This document shows positions 28,424 through 35,936 of a stretch of 41,919 bases of DNA, piece after piece. This DNA is from Pullibacteroides sp964436335 (GTDB lineage: Bacteria; Bacteroidota; Bacteroidia; Bacteroidales; P3): assembly GCA_964436335.1 (NCBI GenBank), contig CAYTCD010000003.1, forward strand, positions 1 through 41,919, in the 5' to 3' direction. The notes below the pieces were generated by a model that ran no database searches, was not told where the DNA came from, and worked only from the letters and a program-made list of their open reading frames with translations. Both the position numbers and the translations under genes were made by a program. Positions within the stretch are counted from its first letter, which is position 1. Each line of letters opens with the position of its first letter.

Positions 28424-29194
28424 TCAACGTTCGTTGGCGAAAGTGCTTACTTTGGCCACGCCCGAGCTGTTCACTTTAGTTTTGGGCATGCCGTCGTAGA
28501 GCAATATCGCCGCATCTTCCACGGTGGCGGTCAAGGTGGAGTTCACCGTCATGCCCGCCGTGGCGTTGTTCGACATCTTGGCATCCAGCTTATCGGTACG
28601 GAAAGAACGTGCTTCGAGTTTGGCGGCATCCTTCTGCGTCAGGCTTACCGAAGGCGCGTAACCGCTCACTTGGGCGGTGGCGTAACCGGAAAGTTCCATC
28701 TTGCAAGACTTTACGGCATTGATGGAAGCCTTCAGGGAAGCATGGCCCTCTACGTCGAAGCTCACGCTTTCGGAAGCGCGGATTTCGCCCTCGAACGCGC
28801 TTTCATCTTCCAGTTCCACCGAAAGTTTCTTACAGGTGAACACGTCCGCCATCTTTAAACGGGCCGTGCCTTCCAGACTGATTTTTTCCGGGTTCTTGAG
28901 CGTAATCCTTACGTTGAACGGGCCGTTGTGGGAACGGGCGTCTTTGTCTTTGACCGAAAGTTCGAAAGATTTTCCGCTCTGTTTGGCTTTCATCTTGACA
29001 AACAGTTCGGCCGGAGCCTCTATCTCCGCTTTTTCTTCCAATCCTTGGGTCAACTGCACCGTAAAAAGACCTTCCACATCCAAAGACTGTACCTCCTGCA
29101 AAGTAATCGTATGCAGGCTCTGCGAGCACGCCATCGATATGGGAAACATACCGATAAATCCTAAAAACAAGGCTTTTACAAGAATCTTTTTCAT
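28424..29194 (-). CDS. Second GIN-domain (DUF2807-like) exported protein, 256 aa
   Basis: A signal peptide (MKKILVKALFLGFIGMFPISMAC) leads into LQEVQSLDVEGLFTVQLTQG, the GIN domain entry with the charged strand EKAEIEAPAELF, and then a beta-solenoid run (ISLEGTARLKMADVF, VSFDVEGHASLKASI, CKMELSGYATAQVSGYA, AKMSNNATAGMTVN) up to the C-terminus. The Gly/Ser/Ala turns are spaced as in the next gene. It is the first gene of a two-gene transcript with its own strong promoter (29239-29268). Envelope location is likely; function unknown. Confidence 0.8.
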   Translation of the reverse strand: MKKILVKALFLGFIGMFPISMACSQSLHTITLQEVQSLDVEGLFTVQLTQGLEEKAEIEAPAELFVKMKAKQSGKSFELSVKDKDARSHNGPFNVRITLKNPEKISLEGTARLKMADVFTCKKLSVELEDESAFEGEIRASESVSFDVEGHASLKASINAVKSCKMELSGYATAQVSGYAPSVSLTQKDAAKLEARSFRTDKLDAKMSNNATAGMTVNSTLTATVEDAAILLYDGMPKTKVNSSGVAKVSTFANER

Positions 29195-29238
29195 ATCGTT
29201 TGTTTTTGCGCAACGGCAGGAATACCGTCACAGGGGGA

Positions 29239-29268
29239 CAAATTTAAGCAAGTTCGGCAAATCGGCAA
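29239..29268 (-). promoter_or_regulatory. Promoter of the GIN-domain gene pair
   Basis: On the minus strand TTG (29268-29266), a 19-nt spacer and TAAATTTG (29246-29239) match the Bacteroidota consensus fully. The leader is about 40-45 nt. The TTG overlaps the hairpin at 29260-29277. Confidence 0.75.
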
Positions 29269-29277
29269 GCGCCGATT
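29260..29277 (-). terminator. Possible weak terminator after the DUF4159 gene
   Basis: AATCGGC and GCCGATT form a 7-bp stem with a 4-nt loop just behind the stop codon at 29281 on the minus strand. The U-tract is poor, so some read-through into the GIN genes is possible. Confidence 0.4.
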
Positions 29278-29280
29278 CTT

Positions 29281-29976
29281 CTATTGCATGAACACAAACT
29301 GCAACAGGTTCGTTCCCATTTCCAAGGCCTTGCGGTGGACTTGGGGCGAATCGCCGTGCACTTCGGGGTCTTCCCAGCCGTCGCCCAAATCGCATTCGTA
29401 GGTGTAGAAACAAATCATCCGGCCCTCGTAGAACAGACCGAACGCCTGCGGCCGCTTGGCATCGTGCTCGTGAATCTTGGGCAACCCCGTGCGGCTGTAG
29501 TCGAACGCCTGCCTGAACACGGGGTGCGAGGCCGGCAGTTCCACAAAGTCGAGTTCGGGAAAGACCTTTTTCATCTGGGCGCGCACGAACCTGTCCATGC
29601 CGTAGTTGTCGTCGATATGCAGAAATCCTCCTCCCAAAAGATACGTGCGCAAGTTCTGTTCTTCGGCAGGAGAAAAAAGCACGTTTCCGTGTCCGGTCAT
29701 GTGCACGAAAGGACAGCCGAACAAAGCCTGCCCACCCACTTCCACCGTTACCGGCTGCGGGTCTATGTCCATGCCCGCCTCCCGGTTGGCAAAGGCGATC
29801 AGGTTGGGCAGGGAGGTGGGATTGGCGTACCAGTCGCCGCCCCCGCCGTATTTGAGCAGCCCTATCTGTACCTGTTGCGCACAGGCGAATCCGCCGGGCA
29901 ACAGCCAAAAGACAACGGCCGCCGACAGAAGGAATCGGTTCCTCCACCGAAATTTTATCAGAAATTTAGCCGGCAT
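29281..29976 (-). CDS. DUF4159 domain protein, exported, 231 aa
   Basis: A signal peptide (1-33, ending ACAQ) precedes a single DUF4159 domain: IGLLKYGGGGDWYANP, SLPNLIAFANREAGMDI, PFVHMTGHGNVLFSPAEEQNLRTYLLGGGFLHIDDNYGMD, LPASHPVFRQAFDY, and the tail GDGWEDPEVHGDSPQVHRKALEMGTNLLQF. DUF4159 has the fold of a class I glutamine amidotransferase-like / flavodoxin-like domain; its role is unknown. Many DUF4159 proteins are long with membrane segments; this one is the short single-domain secreted form. It starts 4 nt after rsmE, so it is the third gene of tyrS-rsmE-DUF4159. Confidence 0.87.
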   Translation of the reverse strand: MPAKFLIKFRWRNRFLLSAAVVFWLLPGGFACAQQVQIGLLKYGGGGDWYANPTSLPNLIAFANREAGMDIDPQPVTVEVGGQALFGCPFVHMTGHGNVLFSPAEEQNLRTYLLGGGFLHIDDNYGMDRFVRAQMKKVFPELDFVELPASHPVFRQAFDYSRTGLPKIHEHDAKRPQAFGLFYEGRMICFYTYECDLGDGWEDPEVHGDSPQVHRKALEMGTNLLQFVFMQ

Positions 29977-29980
29977 TCCC

Positions 29981-30733
29981 TTATATTGAGCGGTTTTTCA
30001 AGCCCGACAGGTAAGACGGCGCCCAGGCTGCGAACAAGGCCGCCGTTTCGGTGCGGAGCCGGGTGTTTCCAAGGCTCACGGGAATATAGCCCGCCTCGAC
30101 GCACCGGGCCACTTCCGCAGGCGAGAAATCCCCTTCCGGGCCAATCATCACTTCTACCTCCGTTCCGGGTCGCAGAAGGCCTAAAAACGATTTTCTTTCG
30201 TATTCCGGGCCGCAATAGGCAATGAATTTCTGCCGCTCCCCGGTTTCTCCTGTACGGTCCTGAACTTCCTCCAAATAGCGGTTCAAAGACCGCATACCGT
30301 TCAGTTGCGGCAGATAGGCCTGTTGCGACTGTTTCATGGCCGAAACCAAAATGGCTTCCACACGCTCCGGCTTTATCTGTCTGCGCTCCGAATGTTCCGT
30401 ACAGAGAAAGGTAACGCTTCCCAAACCCACTTCGGTGGCCTTTTCCAAAAACCACTCGGTGCGTTCCATGTTTTTGGTGGGCGCCATCGCGATATGCACC
30501 TGCGGACGTATGTTACCTTCTTCGCCGGGTCTGCGCAACACCTCACGCACCTGCGCCATACAGGCCTTGTCGCTCACAACGGTCAATTCCGCCGCATAGA
30601 GAAAACCCTCCCCGTCGGTCACCCACACCGCCTGCCCCGGCAAAAGCCGCAGCACCTTGGCGCAATGGTGGCTTTCGGCCGGCGAGAACCGGCATTGGCC
30701 GTTTTCGGTACGGGGTGCGTAAAACAGAAACAT
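29981..30733 (-). CDS. rsmE: 16S rRNA (uracil-1498-N3)-methyltransferase
   Basis: RsmE methylates N3 of U1498 in 16S rRNA with S-adenosylmethionine. Seen are HHCAKVLRLLPGQAVWVTDG (N-terminal PUA-like part), MAPTKNMERTEWFLEKATEVG with the family core, SERRQIKPERVEAILVSAMKQSQQAYLP, and the knot motif MIGPEGDFSPAE with VSLGNTRLRTETAA. Length (250 aa) is normal. The gene starts 4 nt after the tyrS stop and ends 4 nt before the DUF4159 start, so the three are one operon, with rRNA and tRNA functions together. Confidence 0.95.
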   Translation of the reverse strand: MFLFYAPRTENGQCRFSPAESHHCAKVLRLLPGQAVWVTDGEGFLYAAELTVVSDKACMAQVREVLRRPGEEGNIRPQVHIAMAPTKNMERTEWFLEKATEVGLGSVTFLCTEHSERRQIKPERVEAILVSAMKQSQQAYLPQLNGMRSLNRYLEEVQDRTGETGERQKFIAYCGPEYERKSFLGLLRPGTEVEVMIGPEGDFSPAEVARCVEAGYIPVSLGNTRLRTETAALFAAWAPSYLSGLKNRSI

Positions 30734-30737
30734 CGGG

Positions 30738-32036
30738 CTATCTTACGTGAATGAGAAAATAATTCTTCTTGCCTTTCTGCACGAGCACATACGCACCGTT
30801 GAGCAGCATGTCGCGGTTCACGGGGGTCTGTTCGGTGGCTTTTTCCTTGTTGACGGAAAGGCTGTTTTCCTTGAGCGCGCGGCGCACCTCGCTCTTGGAG
30901 GCAAAGATGCCCGTCTTGTCGGAAAGCAGGTCTATCAGCGAAGTGTTTCCGTCGAATTCGGCGCTTTCCACCTCGCTGCAGGGAACGCCCTCGAAAACCG
31001 AAAGGAAGGTTTCGGTATCGAGTTTGCGCAGGGATTCGGTGGTGCTCTTTCCAAACAGGATTTCGGAGGCTTCCACCGCCGTTTCGTAGTCTTTCTGCGA
31101 ATGCACGCGGATGGTGAGGTCTTTGGCCAGTGCTTTCTGCAACAGCCGCAGGTGCGGAGCCTGGGCGTGTTCCTTTTCCAGGGCTTCTATTTCTTCCTTT
31201 CCCATCATCGTGAAGATACGGATGTATTTGGCCGTATCGGCATCCGAGCAGTTGAGCCAGAACTGGTAGAACTTATAGGGAGAGGTCTTGGCCGGATCCA
31301 GCCAGATGTTGCCGCTTTCGGTCTTGCCGAACTTGCCGCCGTCGGCCTTGGTGATGAGCGGACAGGTAAGGGCAAAGGCTTCCTTGCCGGTGATGCGCCT
31401 GATCAGTTCGGTACCCGTGGTGATGTTGCCCCATTGGTCGGAACCGCCCATCTGCAGCTTGCAGTTCTTGGTCTGGAGCAGATGCAGGAAGTCGTTGCCC
31501 TGCACCAACTGATAGGTGAACTCGGTAAACGACATGCCGTCGGTGCCGGCCTCGCCCGAAAGGCGTTTCTTGACCGAATCCTTGGCCATCATATAGTTGA
31601 CCGTGATATGCTTGCCGATGTCGCGGATAAAGGCCAAAAAGCCCATATCCTTCATCCAGTCGTAGTTGTTCACCAACTCGGCGGCGTTGGCTTCGGTGCT
31701 GTCGAAATCGAGGAACTTGGCCAACTGTTTCTTGATGCACTCCTGGTTGTGGCGCAGCGTGTCTTCGTTCAGAAGCACCCGTTCGGCGCTCTTTCCGGAG
31801 GGATCGCCGATCATGCCCGTGGCGCCACCCACCAAGGCCAGCGGCTTATGTCCGCATTCCTGAAAATGCTTAAGCATCATGATGCCCACCAAATGTCCTA
31901 TATGCAAGGAATCTGCGGTGGGGTCGATGCCCACATAAGCCGTTACCTGTTCTTTCTGCAAGAGTTCTTCGGTTCCGGGCATCATATCCTGCAACATGCC
32001 CCGCCAGCGCAGTTCTTCTACAAAATTCTTTTTCAT
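30738..32036 (-). CDS. tyrS: Tyrosyl-tRNA synthetase, 432 aa
   Basis: TyrRS loads tyrosine on its tRNA. The ATG at 32036 (MKKNFVEELRWRGML) is the likely start; the frame goes on to a TTG at 32078, but that lies next to the terminator of the gene before. The Rossmann core shows YVGIDPTADSLHIGHLVG (HIGH-type), GGATGMIGDPSGKSAERVLL, the tyrosine-binding FTYQLVQGNDFLHL, GGSDQWGNI and the KMSKS-type loop KFGKTESGNIWLD. At the C-terminus an S4-like RNA-binding region (about 365-432) ends in GKKNYFLIHV. It heads the tyrS-rsmE-DUF4159 operon. No T-box or clear -7 box is seen in the 46 nt before the start. Confidence 0.95.
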   Translation of the reverse strand: MKKNFVEELRWRGMLQDMMPGTEELLQKEQVTAYVGIDPTADSLHIGHLVGIMMLKHFQECGHKPLALVGGATGMIGDPSGKSAERVLLNEDTLRHNQECIKKQLAKFLDFDSTEANAAELVNNYDWMKDMGFLAFIRDIGKHITVNYMMAKDSVKKRLSGEAGTDGMSFTEFTYQLVQGNDFLHLLQTKNCKLQMGGSDQWGNITTGTELIRRITGKEAFALTCPLITKADGGKFGKTESGNIWLDPAKTSPYKFYQFWLNCSDADTAKYIRIFTMMGKEEIEALEKEHAQAPHLRLLQKALAKDLTIRVHSQKDYETAVEASEILFGKSTTESLRKLDTETFLSVFEGVPCSEVESAEFDGNTSLIDLLSDKTGIFASKSEVRRALKENSLSVNKEKATEQTPVNRDMLLNGAYVLVQKGKKNYFLIHVR

Positions 32037-32071
32037 CTTTCCTTGTTGTTTTCCGCCCGATCGGCGGTTTT

Positions 32072-32102
32072 CAAACAAAAAAGGCTGCTTTTTCGAGCAG
32101 CC
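32072..32102 (-). terminator. Terminator of the lipoprotein gene at 32125
   Basis: On the minus strand GGCTGCT (32102-32096) and AGCAGCC (32089-32083) form a 7-bp stem with a 6-nt loop, followed by a T-rich tail (32082-32072). It separates the lipoprotein gene from tyrS. Confidence 0.8.
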
Positions 32103-32124
32103 CTTTTCGTTGTTTTCTTATCGG

Positions 32125-33021
32125 TTATTGTAATGCCACTTTGCGAATCGGACGTACAAAGATATTCTTCGCTACATTTTTCCGCAAGTAACCATAACGT
32201 TTGTTACCGCTAAAATCCGTACCGTCTCCTACGCGGGACAATACATACCATGCATCCTGACCGTCGAACTCTGTGCTGGACCAATAAGCATGTCCGATTT
32301 CACCGCCTATCGCCATAAACTGATTGGCGTTTACTGTGTCCGCTTCTACGCCTTTCGCATAAGTCTTGTTGATTTTGCTACGGTTTTTCATCAGCGCATC
32401 CAGTTCTTCTGCCGAAGGAAGATACCACTGACCCTTGGTGGATGCCCATTTTTTTGCAACGGGGTCATTATCCAAATCTATTCTCCCTTCAGATGCAGGA
32501 CCCGGAAAAGCAGCTCTGTAGTATTCCCGACATGCACCTGCGGCTGTACTGGTACCTTTTGCCGCGATAATCTTATCGGTATTGACACTTCCATCCACAT
32601 CAAAAACAACAGGAATTCCTTTCAGCACGGTATCGTAGGAAACTATTTCTATCCCTGCGTCATCATAAACCGGAGAGTATGTGGTATCGTAATCAAACGG
32701 AGTGGCGGCACCCCAGGCTGTTTCTACGGCGTACCATCCTGCAAGAGGGTCATACTCCATGATATCGGTAAACGAACAGAGATACACTGTCTTATTATCT
32801 TTCGACATAGCAAACACTATACCCTGCGCCTCGGAGATTTCTTCCACAACGCCTGTTGTGCCAAACAACTTACCTACCCAAGCGTGGGAAGTATTCAATT
32901 GCGAATTCTTGGGTTTGTGGCCCGCATCGTATGGACGGGACGGTTCCGTAGAATTATCACACGAAGTCAAACCTGCGGACAAGGCCAACGCACATGCCAC
33001 GAATTTAATTAACCTTTTCAT
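32125..33021 (-). CDS. Lipoprotein with DUF1566/Lcl-like C-terminal domain, 298 aa
   Basis: A signal sequence with a good lipobox (AGLTSC) gives an envelope lipoprotein. After a Pro/Ser/Asn linker comes a region of about 100 residues (VVEEISEAQGIVFAMSKDNKTVYLCS). The C-terminal half (about 180-295) holds WYLPSAEELDALMKNRSKIN, AYWSSTEFDGQDAWYVL and FVRPIRKV, the pattern of the DUF1566 / Lcl C-terminal (Fibrobacter major paralogous-like) domain, thought to bind sugars or surfaces; this family is common in gut Bacteroidota. No enzyme signature. It is a single gene with its own strong promoter and a terminator. Confidence 0.75.
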   Translation of the reverse strand: MKRLIKFVACALALSAGLTSCDNSTEPSRPYDAGHKPKNSQLNTSHAWVGKLFGTTGVVEEISEAQGIVFAMSKDNKTVYLCSFTDIMEYDPLAGWYAVETAWGAATPFDYDTTYSPVYDDAGIEIVSYDTVLKGIPVVFDVDGSVNTDKIIAAKGTSTAAGACREYYRAAFPGPASEGRIDLDNDPVAKKWASTKGQWYLPSAEELDALMKNRSKINKTYAKGVEADTVNANQFMAIGGEIGHAYWSSTEFDGQDAWYVLSRVGDGTDFSGNKRYGYLRKNVAKNIFVRPIRKVALQ

Positions 33022-33089
33022 ACTCAGAGAGCTGTTTTAAATTATGTCTTTGTACTTATTTACATGCGAACCCGTTTGCACGGGAAGGC

Positions 33090-33121
33090 CAAAGTTAGCA
33101 ATTTTTTTGATATCCACCAAA
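33090..33121 (-). promoter_or_regulatory. Promoter of the lipoprotein gene
   Basis: On the minus strand TTTG (33121-33118), 20 nt, TAACTTTG (33097-33090): a full consensus match. It touches the stop codon of the MFS gene (33122). The leader is about 65 nt and contains a 5-bp hairpin with a GCAA tetraloop (CCCGT/ACGGG). Confidence 0.75.
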
Positions 33122-34378
33122 TCATGCCTCTTTTTTCACGTCTGTCCGTCGGTTTCCCGTGGCCAAAGCATAAATCAGGATTGTCAGATAGCAGGGGAAC
33201 AACAGCAGATAGGCTGTACGGAAACCGGCCGTATCCACCCAATGACCAAAAAACAAAGGCAATACGGCTCCGCCCACAATGGCCATCACCAGCAGGGAAG
33301 AACCTAAGGAAGTGTGTTTTCCCAAGCCCTCGATGGCCAACCCCCATACGGCAGGCCAGATCATGGCGTTGGTCAGCCCCAGCCAGACCAGGATATAGAC
33401 CGAGAGGATGCCGGAGCACAAAAGGCTGGCCGTCACCACCGCCATACAGCCCGATGCCGAAAGGATCAGCGCCGTGCGTTGGCTGAACCAACGCGGAATG
33501 CCCACGATACCCAGCAAGTAGCCTATCAGGAAAGCCACCATTGACAAAGCGGGAAATATCTTGGCCGAATAGCTGGAGATGCCCAGGGAAGAAGCGTAGT
33601 TGATCAGGCTGTCCACACTGATGACCTCCGCGCCCACGTAGAAGAACAACGCCAGCACACCGCCCCAGAGATTACCGTGTCTGAAGATGGAATCCTTTCT
33701 GTCCGCCGCCAGTTCAGCCACCGTTTCGTCTTTCCGGATGTCGGGCAGGGAAACCCGGCGGATAAACAGAGAAAGCAAGGCTAGGGTCGCCACGATGCAC
33801 AGGTAAGGAATCACGCACTGCAAGGCCAGGGAATCTAAGATTTCCGCCCGTGCCGCCTCTGTCAGAGAAGAATCCTGTATCTGACGCAACACCGCATCGG
33901 CGCTCTTCAAGGTAACCGAACCCAGCACAAGCGGCGCCAGAATGCCGGCAAACTTGTTGCACACCCCCATCATGCTGATGCGGTTGGCCGCCGTTTGGGG
34001 AGACCCCAACACCGCCGCGTAAGGGTTGGCCGCCGTCTGCAACAGGGCCAGCCCCGCTCCCATCAGGAACAACCCCGCCAGAAAGAACAGATAGAAACGC
34101 GAGTATGCCGCCGGAACAAACAGCATCGCTCCCACCGCCATCACGCCCAATCCCACGGAAATAGACCTTTGGTAACCGATGCGGTCGATGACCCGCGAGG
34201 AGGGGATGGCAAAGATGAAATAGGCGATGTAGAACATGAACGTAACGAAATACGATTGGAAATTGTTCAGCTCGCAGGCGATTTTAAGGAAGGGAACCAG
34301 CGTGGAGTTAAGCCAGGTTACAAAACCGAAGATAAAGAACAACGCGCCGATAACGACCAGGGGAGATTTCTTGAGCAT
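33122..34378 (-). CDS. Sugar MFS transporter (FucP/GluP type), 418 aa
   Basis: Twelve hydrophobic segments fill the protein. Features of the FHS (fucose/glucose-galactose H+ symporter) family are FFIFGFVTWLNSTLVPFLK at the first helix, DRIGYQRSISVGLGVMAVG, the helix-4 stretch LALLQTAANPYAAVLG, NRISMMGVCNKFAGILAPLV and, in the second half, NAMIWPAVWGLAIEGLGKHTSLGSSLLVM (in parts). It should carry a hexose or deoxyhexose into the cell with protons. The substrate cannot be told; no sugar-catabolic gene lies beside it. A terminator for the rubrerythrin gene lies directly upstream (34403-34437), so it needs its own promoter, but I see no clear -7 box. Confidence 0.88.
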   Translation of the reverse strand: MLKKSPLVVIGALFFIFGFVTWLNSTLVPFLKIACELNNFQSYFVTFMFYIAYFIFAIPSSRVIDRIGYQRSISVGLGVMAVGAMLFVPAAYSRFYLFFLAGLFLMGAGLALLQTAANPYAAVLGSPQTAANRISMMGVCNKFAGILAPLVLGSVTLKSADAVLRQIQDSSLTEAARAEILDSLALQCVIPYLCIVATLALLSLFIRRVSLPDIRKDETVAELAADRKDSIFRHGNLWGGVLALFFYVGAEVISVDSLINYASSLGISSYSAKIFPALSMVAFLIGYLLGIVGIPRWFSQRTALILSASGCMAVVTASLLCSGILSVYILVWLGLTNAMIWPAVWGLAIEGLGKHTSLGSSLLVMAIVGGAVLPLFFGHWVDTAGFRTAYLLLFPCYLTILIYALATGNRRTDVKKEA

Positions 34379-34402
34379 GATGCTTCTTTTGTTGAAGTGT
34401 GT

Positions 34403-34437
34403 AAAAAAAGAGGCCGGCGGTTAAAACCGCCGGCCTC
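34403..34437 (-). terminator. Terminator after rubrerythrin
   Basis: GAGGCCGGCGGTT (34410-34422) pairs perfectly with AACCGCCGGCCTC (34425-34437), a 13-bp stem with a tiny loop, and is followed on the minus strand by seven T (34409-34403). Confidence 0.88.
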
Positions 34438-34474
34438 CCGATGGCATAGGGTTGGTTTTCAACCGACGTTTATT

Positions 34475-35047
34475 TTAGTATTCCCTTACCTGTAACTGAA
34501 AATAAGCCTGCGGGTGCTTGCAGGAAGGGCAGATTTCGGGTGCGCTTTCGCCAAAATGAACATGTCCGCAATTGCGGCAATACCAAAAAACCTTTTCATT
34601 TTTACGGAATACCGTGCCGTTTTTGAGATTTTCCCACAATTTACGGTAACGTATCTCGTGTTCTTTCTCCACACCCGCCACCATGGTGAACAGAGTGGCT
34701 ATTTCTTTAAAACCTTCTTGCTTGGCCGTTTCGGCAAAGGCCGGATAGAGTTCCGTCCATTCCTCGTTCTCGCCCATAGCGGCGGCTTCGAGGTTCGAAA
34801 GGGTATCTAAAATCTGTCCTGCCGGAAAACTGGCCGTGATTTCAACGGTACCGCCTTCGAGTGCCTTAAAGAACAGTTTGGCGTGTTCTTCTTCCTGCTT
34901 GGCCGTTTCTTCAAAAATGGCGGAAATCTGTTCATACCCGTCTTTTTTGGCCTGTTTGGCAAAAAAGGTGTACCGGTTTTTGGCCTGCGATTCTCCGGCA
35001 AACGATTTAAGAAGATTTTTCTCGGTTTGAGAGCCTTTGATGTTCAT
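34475..35047 (-). CDS. Rubrerythrin, 190 aa
   Basis: Rubrerythrin reduces hydrogen peroxide with a di-iron centre and a rubredoxin-like iron, protecting anaerobes from oxygen. The ATG at 35047 (MNIKGSQTEKNLLKSFAGESQAKNRY, here split) gives the normal length; the frame upstream reads through the promoter. The di-iron ligands are seen in SFAGESQAKNRY, FEETAKQEEEHAK, AAMGENEEW and VAGVEKEHEIRY; the C-terminal rubredoxin knuckles are CRNCGHVHFG and CPSCKHPQAYF. It has its own promoter and terminator, so it is a single gene. Its presence supports an anaerobic life. Confidence 0.95.
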   Translation of the reverse strand: MNIKGSQTEKNLLKSFAGESQAKNRYTFFAKQAKKDGYEQISAIFEETAKQEEEHAKLFFKALEGGTVEITASFPAGQILDTLSNLEAAAMGENEEWTELYPAFAETAKQEGFKEIATLFTMVAGVEKEHEIRYRKLWENLKNGTVFRKNEKVFWYCRNCGHVHFGESAPEICPSCKHPQAYFQLQVREY

Positions 35048-35076
35048 AGGTTTGTTTTTTTTATGGTTGATGGAAG

Positions 35077-35084
35077 CAAATTTA
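35077..35084 (-). promoter_or_regulatory. -7 box TAAATTTG for rubrerythrin
   Basis: Full match to TAnnTTTG on the minus strand, 30 nt before the ATG at 35047. A TTG lies 17 nt upstream, slightly closer than the usual 19-20. Confidence 0.6.
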
Positions 35085-35115
35085 CATTTTTTCCTTATAT
35101 GCAATGACGGGGCTG

Positions 35116-35787
35116 TTATGCCGTTCCGCGCGTAATTTCGCGTTTTCCCGCCGGTCCCGGAAGGCGTTCTACCGTAAAGCCTGCCGCTGTGAGGTTGCGC
35201 CGGAACTGCCCCTGGGCGCAGTAGGAACTCAAAAAACAAGGCCGGGCGGCGGCCTGGCACAGTTTCACAAAGATTTCGGGCTGCCACAGTTCGGGCTGCA
35301 CCGAGGGGGCAAAGGCATCGTAATAAATGGCGTTGAAACGGTTTTGCGGCAACGGCACCGTCTGCATCTCGCCCTTGATTTTGGTGAGGGTGAAAAAGGG
35401 CGTTATCGCGTGCGGCATTTCATCGAACGCCTGTCGGTGCAAGGTTTCGAACAAAGCGGATTCGAGGCCGATTTGCAACGGATAGTTGAGCTGCCGCCAT
35501 ATTTCCTCCGGTAGGGGAAAGGCTTCGATGGCGGTGTATTCCACCTTGATTTTCTGCAGGTCGGCCTGCTGTAAGGTAAGGGCGGCGTTGAGCGCGGTGC
35601 CGAAACCCATCTCGAACACCTGCACAGTTCCGCCCTGACAGGATTCTATCGCAGGCAGGAGCGCCGTTTCGACATAGACTTTCCGCGCCTCCTGCACCGA
35701 ACCGTGAACGGAATGATAGTGTTCGTTCCTTTCTGGCCAATAGAGAGTGTGACTGCCGTCTTGGGTCTGCTGAATCTCTAAGTTCAT
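35116..35787 (-). CDS. mnmD: tRNA mnm5s2U34 methyltransferase MnmD, 223 aa
   Basis: MnmD-type enzymes methylate the 5-aminomethyl group of wobble uridine 34 in several tRNAs. The ATG at 35787 (MNLEIQQTQDGSHTLYW) matches the family start; the frame further upstream is spurious. Visible are the entry DGSHTLYWPERNEHYHSVHGS (seen in parts), the SAM-binding VFEMGFGTALNA, the YTAIEAFPL strand, and the signature YDAFAPSVQPELW followed by FLSSYCAQGQFRRNLTAAGF. It is the stand-alone form, without the MnmC FAD oxidase part. It is divergent from tRNA-Leu(UAG) by 65 bp. I see no clear promoter for it. Confidence 0.92.
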   Translation of the reverse strand: MNLEIQQTQDGSHTLYWPERNEHYHSVHGSVQEARKVYVETALLPAIESCQGGTVQVFEMGFGTALNAALTLQQADLQKIKVEYTAIEAFPLPEEIWRQLNYPLQIGLESALFETLHRQAFDEMPHAITPFFTLTKIKGEMQTVPLPQNRFNAIYYDAFAPSVQPELWQPEIFVKLCQAAARPCFLSSYCAQGQFRRNLTAAGFTVERLPGPAGKREITRGTA

Positions 35788-35806
35788 GTTTTTTTGTAAC
35801 TTTTTG

Positions 35807-35814
35807 TATCTTTG
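35807..35814 (+). promoter_or_regulatory. -7 box TATCTTTG for tRNA-Leu and the antiporter
   Basis: TATCTTTG matches TAnnTTTG and lies 39 nt before the tRNA 5' end. It is the only good plus-strand box before both the tRNA and the antiporter, which suggests one primary transcript for the two. Confidence 0.55.
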
Positions 35815-35852
35815 CTTGTTTTTCTTTGCTTTCGCGAAAATACACAAAGCCC

Positions 35853-35934
35853 GCGGATGTGGCGTAATTGGTAGCCGCGCCAGACTTAGGATCTGGTGCC
35901 GAAAGGCTTAAGGGTTCGAGTCCCTTCATCCGCA
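35853..35934 (+). tRNA. tRNA-Leu (anticodon UAG)
   Basis: The acceptor stem GCGGATG pairs with CATCCGC, with discriminator A at 35934. The D-arm has GCG...GGTAG...CGC; the anticodon stem is CCAGA/TCTGG with loop CTTAGGA (anticodon TAG, reads CUA and probably other CUN codons). A long variable arm (class II) and a T-arm AAGGG-TTCGAGT-CCCTT follow. CCA is not encoded. The antiporter ATG follows after two bases. Confidence 0.96.
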
Positions 35935-35936
35935 CT

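Noticed and set aside
32037..32078. Longer tyrS starting at TTG 32078, and similar TTG or GTG starts for ompH-like (8661), helicase (16145) and mnmD
   Set aside because: Each extension covers promoter or terminator sequence and lacks similarity to the family; the internal ATG matches the known N-terminus.
35868..35936. Antiporter start inside the tRNA
   Set aside because: The first codons would be tRNA sequence and give no membrane helix; the ATG at 35937 starts directly with the first helix.
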